From Parasphingorhabdus flavimaris (lineage in GTDB: Bacteria > Pseudomonadota > Alphaproteobacteria > Sphingomonadales > Sphingomonadaceae): a DNA stretch of 64,000 bases. Every line of letters begins with the position of its first letter. Positions within the stretch are counted from its first letter, which is position 1. Shown here piece after piece: positions 54,962 through 63,910 of this stretch. The stretch lies in contig NZ_JABWMH010000004.1 in NCBI RefSeq assembly GCF_013371215.1, positions 186,001 through 250,000 on the forward strand, given 5' to 3'. Made by a program: the position numbers and the translations under genes. Below the pieces are notes generated by a model. That model had not been told where the DNA came from. It searched no databases and saw only the letters and a list, made by a program, of their open reading frames with translations.

Positions 54962-56446
54962 CTAGCGCCCCATGTCACGCTGGATCGTGCGGCTGGCCAT
55001 GTAGAAATGGAACACCGCCCATAGATAGAGGCATTTGAACAGGATCATCGACCATTGCAGTCCGTCGGCATTGGCCGAATCGCAAGCGGCCTGGGCGGCT
55101 ACCGCAAGATTGCTTCCCTTGCACGCTTCCAGCGTCAGCGCCGGATCCATTCCCGACAGGAATGTCGCGTTCAATATCGTCGACAGGCCGCCGATCAGCG
55201 GCGGTCCGAGGCCGTAACCGAGCAGGTTGACGATGAACAGGGTGACGGCAACCGCCGTCGCTCTCATTCTGCTGTCGACCACCCCGCTCGGCACCGCATA
55301 GAGCGGACAGAGATAGGTGTAGAGCAGCATCTGGCCGACCATCATCAGCGGAATTGCTAGCCACAGGGATTCGGCGAGATAGCCGACGACGTGCATGGGT
55401 ATGACGCCGAGCAGCGCGAACATCGGGATAAGCGCCAGGGCCTTGGGGAAACGCTCGGCATATTTGTCCGCCAGAAAACCCGACATATAGGTGCCGATCG
55501 ATGCCATGACGGCCAGGGCCAGTGCGACCTTGACCGACGCGTCGAATATCGACAGCTCGTGGGTCCGGATCAGGAAGGACACGAAGAACTGGCCGACGCC
55601 ATAATTGACGAACGAGGCAATGGTCACGCCCATGGTGACATGCCAATAGGCCGGCTTCTGGGACAGGATTTTCAATACTTCACGAAAGCCGACCTGGTCC
55701 TTGTTCTGCATTTCCACCGGGTCGGTATAGCCGCGGGGCGGTTCCTTGATCGTCATCTTGACGATCAAGGCGACAAGAAGCCCGGGAACACCGACGACCA
55801 CGAAAGCCACCCGCCATCCTTCGATATTTTGCCAGTCCAGCGCATTGACGGCCCAGGTCCAGTTCCAGCTGCTGAGCATCGCGGCGACAGTGGGGCCGTC
55901 GAGGCTGCCGACAATGAAACCGCCGAAAACATAAGCGACCATGCCGCCGAGCGGGATCCCCAATGCATAGACCGAAACGGCGGTCGAGCGCTCCTTGGGC
56001 ACAAAATAGTCGGCAATGATCGAATTGGCCGGTGGCGAGCAGCCCGCCTCGCCGATGCTGACGCCGATACGGAATATGAACAGCGCGATGAAGCTGGTTG
56101 CAAAGCCGCACAAGACCGTCATCAGGCTCCATAGCGCCACCGATCCGGCAATGATCCAGACCCGGTGATTCTTTTCGGAGAAGCGCGCAATCGGGATGCC
56201 GACAAATGTGTAGAGGATCGCAAAAGCCGGGCCGCCAAGCAGCCCCATCTGCCAGTCTTCAACCCCGAAGCTCTCCTTGATCGGCTCGGTCAATATGTTG
56301 ATGATCGTGCGATCGATGAAATTGAAAATATAGACGGTGAGCAATATTCCGAGAATATAATTGCGGTAGTTTTTGGTGCCATATCCCGTTTCCGGGCTTC
56401 CACCATTGCTCGAATGCGCGACATTATCCGCTGTAGCTTCGGCCAA
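54962..56446 (-). CDS. MFS transporter, Spinster-like
   Basis: A 494-residue 12-helix transporter. TTG 56446, eight bases after AGGAG, is the start. NFIDRTIINILTEPIKESFG and MGLLGGPAFAILYTFVGIPI are typical of Spinster-type MFS proteins that are frequent in sphingomonads; SIGEAGCSPPANSIIADYF is a further family segment. A long loop between helices 6 and 7 contains MTIKEPPRGYTDPVEMQ. Substrate unknown (lipids, lysolipids or aromatic acids in relatives). No linked pathway genes. Confidence 0.9.
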   Translation of the reverse strand: MAEATADNVAHSSNGGSPETGYGTKNYRNYILGILLTVYIFNFIDRTIINILTEPIKESFGVEDWQMGLLGGPAFAILYTFVGIPIARFSEKNHRVWIIAGSVALWSLMTVLCGFATSFIALFIFRIGVSIGEAGCSPPANSIIADYFVPKERSTAVSVYALGIPLGGMVAYVFGGFIVGSLDGPTVAAMLSSWNWTWAVNALDWQNIEGWRVAFVVVGVPGLLVALIVKMTIKEPPRGYTDPVEMQNKDQVGFREVLKILSQKPAYWHVTMGVTIASFVNYGVGQFFVSFLIRTHELSIFDASVKVALALAVMASIGTYMSGFLADKYAERFPKALALIPMFALLGVIPMHVVGYLAESLWLAIPLMMVGQMLLYTYLCPLYAVPSGVVDSRMRATAVAVTLFIVNLLGYGLGPPLIGGLSTILNATFLSGMDPALTLEACKGSNLAVAAQAACDSANADGLQWSMILFKCLYLWAVFHFYMASRTIQRDMGR

Positions 56447-56579
56447 ATTCAGACTCCTAATGCTTTTCCCGACTGATTGTTACCGCCAAGTATTCTCGCA
56501 CCGTAGTGAATTTCGCAGCATTGTATATCCCATTGTAAAAGTTCGTTTTCGGGATTCTGGAATAGAGGAGGGTCACGGT

Positions 56580-56746
56580 GGCAGCGTGCAGTGGCCGTAC
56601 GCTGCTGCCCGCCGGACGCGGTTGCCGCTGCAATGATTCCCGGCTCACCTCTGTAAAGTTGCCGAGGGGTGCAGCACCGGTCAAGCTTGTGCGACCACGG
56701 GAAATGTCTCTGCAATCGCTTGGCTGCCATCGGCACCAAGAGAGGT
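56580..56746. other. Structured intergenic region, possible non-coding RNA
   Basis: The 303-bp gap between the MFS and tyrA genes has no credible gene. It holds three adjoining stem-loops: 56582-56604 (CAGCGT/ACGCTG plus outer GGC/GCC), 56611-56644 (GCCGG/CCGGC with inner GCGG/CCGC) and a rod of nested stems from 56647 to 56746 (ACCTCT/AGAGGT, TGCCGA/TCGGCA, GCAG/CTGC, AAGC/GCTT). I could not match it to 6S, SRP, tmRNA or RNase P. Strand is uncertain. The part 56447-56579 shows nothing further. Confidence 0.35.
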
Positions 56747-56749
56747 CTT

Positions 56750-57658
56750 CTAATCGTGGGTACGGCCGAAATCGGGCGCGGCGTCGTCCTGGCCTTCTTC
56801 GATAATCCGGCGGCGGATGGCGCGGGTCTTGGAGAAGAGATCGAACAGTTCGTCGCCCTTGTCCCAGCGGATCGCGCGTTGCAGCGCGGTCAGATCTTCC
56901 GAGAAGCGCTGGAGCATTTCCAGCACCGCTTCCTTGTTGGACAGGAAGACGTCGCGCCACATCGTCGGGTCGGAGGCCGCGATCCGGGTGAAGTCGCGGA
57001 AACCGCCGGCGGAATATTTGATTACTTCGCTGCGGGTCACGTCTTCGAGATCCGATGCGGTGCCGACGATGGTATAGGCGATCAGATGGGGCAGATGGCT
57101 GGTAACGGCAAGGACCAGATCATGATGTTTGGCGCCCATGATCTCGACATTGGCACCAAGCTTCTCCCAGAAGGCCTTCACTTGCTCGATATCGGCCTTG
57201 GCGGCATCTTCGGGCGGGGTCAGGATGCACCAGCGCTCGTGGAACAGGGTCGCGAATCCGGCATCCGGACCGCTATGCTCGGTACCGGCGACCGGGTGGG
57301 CGGGGATGATCCGCGCGCCGGGAAGCGCATCGGTGAGCGCGGCCAACACTATTTCCTTGGATGACCCGACATCGCTGATGATCGCGTCATCGGGCAGGTC
57401 GACGGCGAGTTCGGCGGCAACATCCGCGATCACGCCGACCGGGACGCAGAGCATGACAAGGCCGGCATCGGTGACCGCTGCGCCGGCGCTGTCGCTGACA
57501 TCGTCGCAAAAGCCGAGTTCGATAACCCGCGCTCGCACCGCCGGATCAGCGTCAAAGCCGGTAATGCGCGCCGACGGCATGGATTCCCGCACGGCATGGG
57601 CGATGGAAGAGCCGATCAGCCCGAGACCGATGATCGAGATATTGGCAAAGGGCAGCAT
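56750..57658 (-). CDS. tyrA: Prephenate/arogenate dehydrogenase
   Basis: A 302-residue NAD(P)-dependent enzyme of tyrosine synthesis, turning prephenate to 4-hydroxyphenylpyruvate or arogenate to tyrosine. The Rossmann loop IIGLGLIGSSIAHAV is at residues 8-22; IISDVGSSKEIVL and IIPAHPVAGTEHSG, with the catalytic His, are typical TyrA segments. It overlaps the hisC stop by 1 nt and is translated with it, an arrangement seen in many alphaproteobacteria, where the HisC-type enzyme also transaminates aromatic precursors. Confidence 0.93.
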   Translation of the reverse strand: MLPFANISIIGLGLIGSSIAHAVRESMPSARITGFDADPAVRARVIELGFCDDVSDSAGAAVTDAGLVMLCVPVGVIADVAAELAVDLPDDAIISDVGSSKEIVLAALTDALPGARIIPAHPVAGTEHSGPDAGFATLFHERWCILTPPEDAAKADIEQVKAFWEKLGANVEIMGAKHHDLVLAVTSHLPHLIAYTIVGTASDLEDVTRSEVIKYSAGGFRDFTRIAASDPTMWRDVFLSNKEAVLEMLQRFSEDLTALQRAIRWDKGDELFDLFSKTRAIRRRIIEEGQDDAAPDFGRTHD

Positions 57659-58758
57659 CAGCCGGCGTCAGCCAGTATTTCGCGCAGGGCTTTGGCCAGA
57701 CCGCGGGTTTCGAGTTCCGTGCCGATGGTCATGCGCAAGCCGTTGACCAGCCCCTGTCCGGGCAGCCAGCGCACGGCATAGCCCTTGTCGAGCAGGGCAG
57801 CATTGGCCTGCTCGGCGGTAACCTCGCCCTCGAACAGGACGAGCAGGAAGTTGGTGTGGCTCGGGATGACGCGGAGGCCGTGATTGCCAAGCGCGCTGCA
57901 CTCTTCGCTCAGCCATTGCCGCCATTTCGCATTATGCTTGCGGCTCGCGGCGACAAAATCGTCGGCGGCGAGAGCGGCGAGGGCGGCTTGCTGACCGGCG
58001 GTGGTGACGTTGAAGGGCAGGCGGATGCGGTTCATCGCGTCGATAATCTCTGCCGAAGCATAGCCCCAGCCGATCCGTTCGGCGGCCAGGCCGTGGATCT
58101 TGGAAAAGGTGCGGGTGACCAGGACATTGGCCTTGGTCTCGGCCAGGCCGAGCGCGCCATCGTCTTCGTCCGCGACGAGATATTCGGCATAGGCGCCGTC
58201 GAGCACCAGCAGGACATGGCCCGGCAGTTCGGCCTGCAGGCGCGCGATCTCCTCGCGGCTGGAAAATGTGCCGGTGGGATTATTGGGGTTGGCGATGAAC
58301 ACCACCCGCGTCTGGTCGTTGACCTTGGCGAGTATCGCATCGACATCGGTGCCATAATCCTTGTCATCGGCAATCACCGGGGTGCCGCCGTAGCGCCGCG
58401 CGGCAATATCATAGACCGCAAAGCCATAGCGGACATAGATGATCTCGTCGCCCGGTCCGCTGAACGCGTTGGCGGCGAGGTGGAGCACTTCGTCGGAACC
58501 GGTGCCGCAAATGATCCGCGCCGGATCGAGGTCATATTTGGCGGCGATCGCTTCGCGCAATTTGGTCGAGCCGGGATCGGGATAGCGGTCGACGAACGCG
58601 GAGGCCGCGTTCAACGCCGCGGTCGCTTCCGGACTGCATCCCAGCGGGTTCTCGTTGGCCGAAAGCTTGACCAGCTTCTTGCCGTCATCGCCGCTCGACT
58701 TGCCCGGCACATAGGGTGCGATTCCCATGATCCAGTCTTTTGGTTTTGGTGTGCTCAT
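57658..58758 (-). CDS. hisC: Histidinol-phosphate aminotransferase
   Basis: A 366-residue fold-type I PLP aminotransferase. ATG 58758 gives [49 protein letters not shown] and the PLP-binding Lys in [15 protein letters not shown] are characteristic. It makes L-histidinol phosphate in histidine synthesis and, being linked to tyrA, probably also serves aromatic amino acids. Divergent from metX across a 115-bp gap, in which I see no riboswitch that I can name. Confidence 0.93.
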   Translation of the reverse strand: MSTPKPKDWIMGIAPYVPGKSSGDDGKKLVKLSANENPLGCSPEATAALNAASAFVDRYPDPGSTKLREAIAAKYDLDPARIICGTGSDEVLHLAANAFSGPGDEIIYVRYGFAVYDIAARRYGGTPVIADDKDYGTDVDAILAKVNDQTRVVFIANPNNPTGTFSSREEIARLQAELPGHVLLVLDGAYAEYLVADEDDGALGLAETKANVLVTRTFSKIHGLAAERIGWGYASAEIIDAMNRIRLPFNVTTAGQQAALAALAADDFVAASRKHNAKWRQWLSEECSALGNHGLRVIPSHTNFLLVLFEGEVTAEQANAALLDKGYAVRWLPGQGLVNGLRMTIGTELETRGLAKALREILADAG

Positions 58759-58873
58759 TGGCTTGGCCTGCTTGTCTGGAGATAATCTCTGTCGCCGGAC
58801 TAACCCCTGCGGCCTGTCAGTCAACAGCATTATCATTTGACGGTCGGGAATTCGCCGCTTAGCTCCTCTGATC

Positions 58874-59998
58874 ATGAGTGAAGATACGCGTTATGGATTG
58901 AACAGGCAGGTCCGCTTGCTGGGACCGTTGCCACTGGACAGCGGGACGAGCCTCGCGCCGGTCGAATATGCCTATGAAACCTACGGAAATCTCAATGCGG
59001 ACGCCAGCAACGCGATCCTGATCTGCCATGCCTTGACCATGGATCAATATGTCGCTTCAAAACATCCGCTGACCGGCAAGCCTGGCTGGTGGACCGATAT
59101 GGTCGGTCCCGGCAGGCCGGTCGATACGGATCGCCATTTCGTCATTTGTGCCAATGTGATCGGCAGCTGTCTCGGCAGCTCGGGTCCGGCGACGATCAAT
59201 CCGGCCACCGACGAGCCCTGGGGGATGGACTTTCCGGTGCTGACCATCGCCGATATGGTGCGGGCGCAGGCGATGCTGCTCGACCATCTCGGGATCGAGC
59301 GGCTGCATGCGGTCGTCGGCGGCTCGATGGGCGGGATGCAGGCGATAAGCTGGGCCGCGCTCTATCCCGAGCGGGTCAAATCGGCAGTGATCATCGCTTC
59401 GGCGGCGCGCCACAGCGCCCAGAATATCGCCTTTCACGAAGTCGGACGGCAGGCGATCATGGCCGACCCGCGCTGGCGCGGCGGGGCTTATTATGCCGAC
59501 GACGACCCGCCGAGCAGCGGCCTCGCGGTCGCCCGTATGGCGGCACATATCACCTATCTCTCCGAAGCGGGCCTGACCGAGAAATTCGGCCGCCGCCTGC
59601 AGGACCGGGAGGCCAAGACCTTCGGTTTCGACGCAGATTTCCAGGTCGAAAGCTACCTGCGCCATCAGGGGATCAGCTTTGTCGACCGCTTCGATGCCAA
59701 CAGCTATCTCTATATCACCCGGGCGATGGACTATTTCGATCTCGCCGAAGCCCATGGCGGGGCGCTGGCCAATGCGTTCAGGGGGTCGCAGACCCGTTTC
59801 TGCCTGATCAGCTTCGACACCGATTGGCTATACCCGACCAGCGAAAGCCGGGCGATTGTCCACGCGCTCAACGCCGCTGGTGCCGCGGTCAGCTTCATGG
59901 AATTGTCGAGCCCCTTCGGCCATGACAGCTTCCTGTTGGAAAATCCCGAGATGAACCGGATTGTCGACGGGTTTCTGAAGGCGGGGGAAGGAAAATGA
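58874..59998 (+). CDS. metX: Homoserine O-acetyltransferase
   Basis: A 374-residue alpha/beta hydrolase-fold enzyme acylating homoserine for methionine synthesis. N-terminal [20 protein letters not shown], the oxyanion and nucleophile segment [15 protein letters not shown] (Ser), the catalytic Asp in [12 protein letters not shown] and the His in [12 protein letters not shown] complete the triad. It is followed, after 151 bp that include an inverted repeat, by metW, its usual partner. Succinyl rather than acetyl donor use cannot be excluded. Confidence 0.94.
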   Translation: MSEDTRYGLNRQVRLLGPLPLDSGTSLAPVEYAYETYGNLNADASNAILICHALTMDQYVASKHPLTGKPGWWTDMVGPGRPVDTDRHFVICANVIGSCLGSSGPATINPATDEPWGMDFPVLTIADMVRAQAMLLDHLGIERLHAVVGGSMGGMQAISWAALYPERVKSAVIIASAARHSAQNIAFHEVGRQAIMADPRWRGGAYYADDDPPSSGLAVARMAAHITYLSEAGLTEKFGRRLQDREAKTFGFDADFQVESYLRHQGISFVDRFDANSYLYITRAMDYFDLAEAHGGALANAFRGSQTRFCLISFDTDWLYPTSESRAIVHALNAAGAAVSFMELSSPFGHDSFLLENPEMNRIVDGFLKAGEGK

Positions 59999-60043
59999 CC
60001 GCAGGTCCTATTATCAAACTGTCGTTGCGGAGTAGTGGACTCG

Positions 60044-60109
60044 CACAAAGCCACAAAGGCACAAAGAAGAAATCGCATATTCTTCCCTTCGTGCCTTCGT
60101 GTCTTCGTG
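60044..60109. repeat. Inverted repeat of three 8-nt units, copy 1 (metX-metW gap)
   Basis: The left arm is three CACAAAG units one base apart (60044-60066); the right arm is three CTTCGTG units at the same spacing (60087-60109). The arms pair with A:C or G:U at one position per unit, so the minus-strand RNA folds better. It is the same kind of element as the repeat at 63791-63863. Confidence 0.8.
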
Positions 60110-60149
60110 CGCAAAAATCTTCTGTCTTCCGTTTCGGGCAGCGCGCCGC

Positions 60150-60740
60150 ATGACCAAACTCCGTCCCGATCTGCAGATTATCGCCGACAATATTACGCCC
60201 GGCAGCCGGGTGCTCGATATCGGCTGTGGCGACGGCGCGCTGATGGCGGCGCTGCGCGACGAAAAAGGCTGCGATGCGCGCGGGCTGGAGATTGATCCGG
60301 TCAATGTAGCCAGCGCGGTCGGCAAGGGTCTCTCGGTGGTGCAGGGCGATGCCGACACCGATCTGGCCACCTATCCCGACGGCAGTTTCGACTATGCGGT
60401 CCTCAGCCAGACGCTGCAGACCACCCACCGGCCTGATGTCATGCTCGACCAGCTGCTGCGGATCGGCCAGCAGGCCTTTGTAAGCTTTCCCAATTTTGCC
60501 CATTGGCGTGTGCGCAGCTCGCTGATGTTCGGCGGCCGGATGCCGGTAACCCGCCTGATTCCGCAAAGCTGGTACGACACGCCGAATATCCACCATGTCA
60601 CGATCGACGATTTCCGCGCGCTGGTGCAGGATGGCAAATATGCACAGGAAGGCCAGTGGTTCCTGAGCGGCGACAAGCAGACCGGGCGCGGCATGGCGAA
60701 CCTGCTGGCGGAACATGCGGTGTTCCTGCTCAGGGGGTAA
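60150..60740 (+). CDS. metW: Methionine biosynthesis protein MetW
   Basis: A 196-residue class I methyltransferase-like protein. SAM-loop VLDIGCGDGALMAAL is near residues 23-37 and DYAVLSQTLQTTHRP and FVSFPNFAHWRVR are hallmarks of MetW. ATG 60150 gives MTKLRPDLQIIADNI. MetW works with MetX and may act as an activator of the acyltransferase rather than a classic methyltransferase. The inverted repeat between metX and metW is an insertion into an otherwise compact operon. Confidence 0.92.
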   Translation: MTKLRPDLQIIADNITPGSRVLDIGCGDGALMAALRDEKGCDARGLEIDPVNVASAVGKGLSVVQGDADTDLATYPDGSFDYAVLSQTLQTTHRPDVMLDQLLRIGQQAFVSFPNFAHWRVRSSLMFGGRMPVTRLIPQSWYDTPNIHHVTIDDFRALVQDGKYAQEGQWFLSGDKQTGRGMANLLAEHAVFLLRG

Positions 60741-60743
60741 CTT

Positions 60744-60827
60744 GTCGTCCCGGCGAAGGCTGCGATCCAACCCAATGGAGGCGAAATTCGCGAGCTTGGT
60801 TTAGGCCCCAGCCTTCGCTGGGGCGAC
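60744..60827. repeat. Palindromic intergenic element downstream of metW
   Basis: The arm GTCGTCCCGGCGAAGGCTG (60744-60762) is matched with few mismatches by the inverse of 60808-60827, and the right side holds an inner hairpin CCCCAGC/GCTGGGG. The pattern CCGGCGAAGGC...GCCTTCGC is common between genes of alphaproteobacteria. It may also act as a terminator for metW and the convergent MFS gene. Confidence 0.7.
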
Positions 60828-60853
60828 CGCTTATATGGAAATCTTCGCTGGGA

Positions 60854-62161
60854 TTACTTTGTCCCCCGCTGCACTTCTTCCAGCCCCCAAGCAGCCAATA
60901 TAGCCAGTCCGCTCATCCCCGCCATGATCGCCAGCACGACTTCTCCGCCAAACCAGTTGGCGATCAGACTGAAGACCCCGCCGGCAAGCAACAGCAGGCC
61001 GATGATCGTGTTCGACAGCGCGGTATAGGCGGCGCGTGTGTCCTTGTCGGCCATGTCGACAAGATGGGTTGATCGCCCGAGACGGACGCCTTGATAGGCG
61101 ATCATCAGGCCGAACAGCAGCACCGGCAATATGAAACCGCCGCCCAATGTCCCGACAAAGGCAAGCCAGCTTGTTACGGCCAATATAACGGCAGCAACCA
61201 GCGCCGAGAACACCATTACCTTCCGGCTGGACCGATCCGAGAGTCGGCCCCAGACAAAGCTGCTGCACAGGCTGGCCAGTGCCGAGGCGAGCACCAGAAA
61301 GCCGAGCTTGTCATAGCCTTCCCCGGCCTCGCTCCCGACCGCGATCATGAACGGCGGTGCCAGCGCGGTGGCGGTCAGGAGGCCGCGCGTCAGGATGAAG
61401 CGGAGCAGCTGCCGATCGTCGCGCAGATAGCTGAAATTGTTGAACGCTTCCTTGAGCGCGGTTTTCCCGCCTTCTGTCGCGCCCGCCTCTTCCTGCAATG
61501 TGGCGAACAGGAGGGCTGCGACAATCCATGCCGCCCCGGCCAGAAACAGGCCGCCGGTGACCAGCAGCATGCGGTCGACAAGATTGGAAGACAGAATGAG
61601 CGCATAGACAATGACGCTTACCGACGCGATCGAGCCGGCCAGTCCGGTTGCGGTCCCGCGCCGGGATTTGTCGATGGTCTTGCCGAGCACGTCCTTGTAG
61701 CAGACCGAGCAGATACTGCGCGCCAGTGCCAATATGGCCAGCGCGATGACCATTGCCCAGCCTGCGGCAACACCGGTCATGGAAATCGCGACAAGCCCGA
61801 TAGCGGCGGCGGCCAGGCCTTGCACCAGCGAACCAGCTGCCCAGGCCCATTTGCGACGTTGCAGACGCCTCAGAAATCCTGCGGTTAACAGCTGGGGTAA
61901 CAACGCTCCCGCTTCCCTGACCGGCACCAGCAGCCCGATCAGCGCCACCGGCGCGCCCAGCGATGTCATAAGCCAGCTGAGCACCAGCTTCGGGTCAATC
62001 AGCCCGTCGGCGCTCTTGGTAAGCGCGAGCGATCCGACATGTTTGAAGAAATTGCCCGGTTCCTGATTGCATGCGCTTTCCGGAATATCGGCGCAGACGC
62101 GGCCTTCATCATCGATGGTGATCGCCTGGAAGGCTTTTTCGGTTGTCGATCTGCTCGCCAT
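60854..62161 (-). CDS. MFS transporter
   Basis: A 435-residue protein with 12 hydrophobic segments from about residue 60 onward. The first 50 residues are soluble (FQAITIDDEGRVCADIPESA) and unusual for the superfamily. GWAMVIALAILALARSICSVCYKDVLGK and FILTRGLLTATALAPPFMIAV are transmembrane-rich stretches, described in part. I do not recognise the subfamily or substrate. It lies 18 nt behind prfC on the same strand and may be cotranscribed with it. Confidence 0.82.
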   Translation of the reverse strand: MASRSTTEKAFQAITIDDEGRVCADIPESACNQEPGNFFKHVGSLALTKSADGLIDPKLVLSWLMTSLGAPVALIGLLVPVREAGALLPQLLTAGFLRRLQRRKWAWAAGSLVQGLAAAAIGLVAISMTGVAAGWAMVIALAILALARSICSVCYKDVLGKTIDKSRRGTATGLAGSIASVSVIVYALILSSNLVDRMLLVTGGLFLAGAAWIVAALLFATLQEEAGATEGGKTALKEAFNNFSYLRDDRQLLRFILTRGLLTATALAPPFMIAVGSEAGEGYDKLGFLVLASALASLCSSFVWGRLSDRSSRKVMVFSALVAAVILAVTSWLAFVGTLGGGFILPVLLFGLMIAYQGVRLGRSTHLVDMADKDTRAAYTALSNTIIGLLLLAGGVFSLIANWFGGEVVLAIMAGMSGLAILAAWGLEEVQRGTK

Positions 62162-62178
62162 GACCGGGCTCTAGCGGA

Positions 62179-63741
62179 TTAACGCTCCCGCGTCGTGCTG
62201 AACTTTAGGTCAGGATTGCGCTCTTCCTGATAGCCGACATCCCATGCGCTTCTTGCTAGGAACACCAGATTATTGTCGCGATCCTTGGCGAGGGCGCTCT
62301 GGTTGATATTGGCAAAGGCATCGACGATTGCTTCGTCGCCGCTGATCCAGCGGGCGGTTTCGAACGGGGCCTGTTCCAGATAGGCGTCGACCTTATATTC
62401 GGCCTCGAGCCGGGAAACCAGCACTTCCAGCTGCAACTGCCCGACCACACCGATGATCCAGTTGGCACCGATTTCGGGATAGAAGACCTGCACGACGCCT
62501 TCTTCGCTCAGATCATCGAGCGCCTTGCGCAGTTGCTTGGTCTTGGTCGGATCGCGCAGGATCACGCGGCGGAGGATTTCAGGAGCGAAATTGGGCAGGC
62601 CCGTGATACGCACCTGGTTTTTCTCGGACAAGGTATCGCCGACCCGCAGGGTGCCGTGATTGGGGATGCCGATGATATCACCCGGTTCCGCAGTGTCGGC
62701 AATCTCGCGGTCCTGCGCGAAAAACAGGATCGGCGAGTGGATCGCAATCGGCTTGCCGAGACCCGAGGGCGTCAGCTTCATACCGCGTTTGAACTCGCCC
62801 GAGCAGAGTCGCATGAAGGCGATCCGGTCGCGGTGCTGCGGGTCCATATTGGCCTGAATCTTGAAAATGAAGCCGGTGACATCGCTGCTAGCCGGATCAA
62901 TCGGAGCCGGATCAGCGGGTTGTGGGCGGGGCGATGGTGCATAGTCGGCAATCGCCTCGATCAGCTCCTCGACGCCGAATTGCTTGAGAGCTGAACCGAA
63001 AAATACGGGCGTCAGGTCACCATTTTGGTAAGCTTCGAGATCGAAGCCGCTATAGCCGCCCTGCGCCAGTTCGCCCTCGCTGGTCAGCCGTTCGAGCGCG
63101 CTTTCGCTCAGAACCTCGGCCAGCTTGGGATCGTCGAGACCGGTAAATTGCCGGGTCACACCGTCATATTGCTTGCTGTCGCCGGTCGGTTGATGCAGCT
63201 GATTGTTGACCAGATCGTAGACGCCCTCAAACTGCCCGCCCATACCTGCGGGCCAGCTCATCGGACAGACGTCGAGCGCCAATTTGTCAGCAACCTCGTC
63301 GAGTAATTCGAACGGATCGCGGCCTTCGCGATCGACCTTGTTGACGAAGGTGATGATCGGCACGCTGCGTAGCCGGCAGACTTCGAACAGCTTGAGCGTC
63401 TGCGCCTCGATACCGCTCGCGGCATCGATCACCATGATCGCGCTGTCGACCGCGGTCAGCGTGCGATAGGTGTCCTCGGAAAAATCCTCATGGCCCGGCG
63501 TGTCGAGCAGGTTGAAGACAATGCCGTTGCGCTCGAAGGTCATGACGGAGCTGGTCACGGAAATTCCGCGCTGCTGCTCGATCTTCATCCAGTCGGACCG
63601 CGCCCGCCGGTTGTCGCCCCTCGCCTTGACCTCGCCCGCCAGATGGATAGCGCCGCCCTTCAAGAGCAGCTTCTCGGTCAGCGTCGTCTTACCCGCATCG
63701 GGGTGGGAGATGATCGCGAATGTGCGGCGTGGTTTGGTCAT
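62179..63741 (-). CDS. prfC: Peptide chain release factor 3
   Basis: A 520-residue translational GTPase that recycles RF1 and RF2 after termination. G1 ISHPDAGKTTLTEKLL, switch I region RRARSDWMKIEQQRGISVTS, G3 LLDTPGHEDFSED and G4 ITFVNKVDREGRDP are intact. PTGDSKQYDGVTRQFTG and the C-terminal QVFYPEIGANWIIGVVGQLQ, described in part, are RF3-specific. Length is normal (about 525). ATG at 63741 gives MTKPRRTFAII. Confidence 0.96.
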   Translation of the reverse strand: MTKPRRTFAIISHPDAGKTTLTEKLLLKGGAIHLAGEVKARGDNRRARSDWMKIEQQRGISVTSSVMTFERNGIVFNLLDTPGHEDFSEDTYRTLTAVDSAIMVIDAASGIEAQTLKLFEVCRLRSVPIITFVNKVDREGRDPFELLDEVADKLALDVCPMSWPAGMGGQFEGVYDLVNNQLHQPTGDSKQYDGVTRQFTGLDDPKLAEVLSESALERLTSEGELAQGGYSGFDLEAYQNGDLTPVFFGSALKQFGVEELIEAIADYAPSPRPQPADPAPIDPASSDVTGFIFKIQANMDPQHRDRIAFMRLCSGEFKRGMKLTPSGLGKPIAIHSPILFFAQDREIADTAEPGDIIGIPNHGTLRVGDTLSEKNQVRITGLPNFAPEILRRVILRDPTKTKQLRKALDDLSEEGVVQVFYPEIGANWIIGVVGQLQLEVLVSRLEAEYKVDAYLEQAPFETARWISGDEAIVDAFANINQSALAKDRDNNLVFLARSAWDVGYQEERNPDLKFSTTRER

Positions 63742-63790
63742 TTTACTTCACTTTTCTTTCCCGCGTAGCGGGAGGTGTATTCCAAATTTG

Positions 63791-63863
63791 TCACGCGAAG
63801 CCGCGAAGACACGAAGAGTTTCTGACAACCGCCAATTCTTTGCGCCTTCGCGGCTTCGCGTGA
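63791..63863. repeat. Inverted repeat of three 8-nt units, copy 2
   Basis: The left arm 63791-63816 (TCACGCGAAG, CCGCGAAG, ACACGAAG) and right arm 63838-63863 are complementary over 18 bp without mismatch at the outer end and with few mismatches inside, around a 21-nt loop. Both arms have an 8-nt period (CGCGAAG plus one base). Same architecture as 60044-60109. Confidence 0.85.
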
Positions 63864-63910
63864 ACCCAAAAGAGCTGAGGTGCAGCTAACGCTGCAATTA
63901 TTTGCTTAGA

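Noticed and set aside
58759-58873. Possible SAM riboswitch in front of metX
   Set aside because: I could not find the conserved cores of SAM-I, SAM-II or SAM-V in this 115-bp gap; only a covariance search could settle it.
60044-60109. CRISPR-like short repeats between metX and metW
   Set aside because: Units are 8 nt with no spacers, and they form one inverted pair, not an array.
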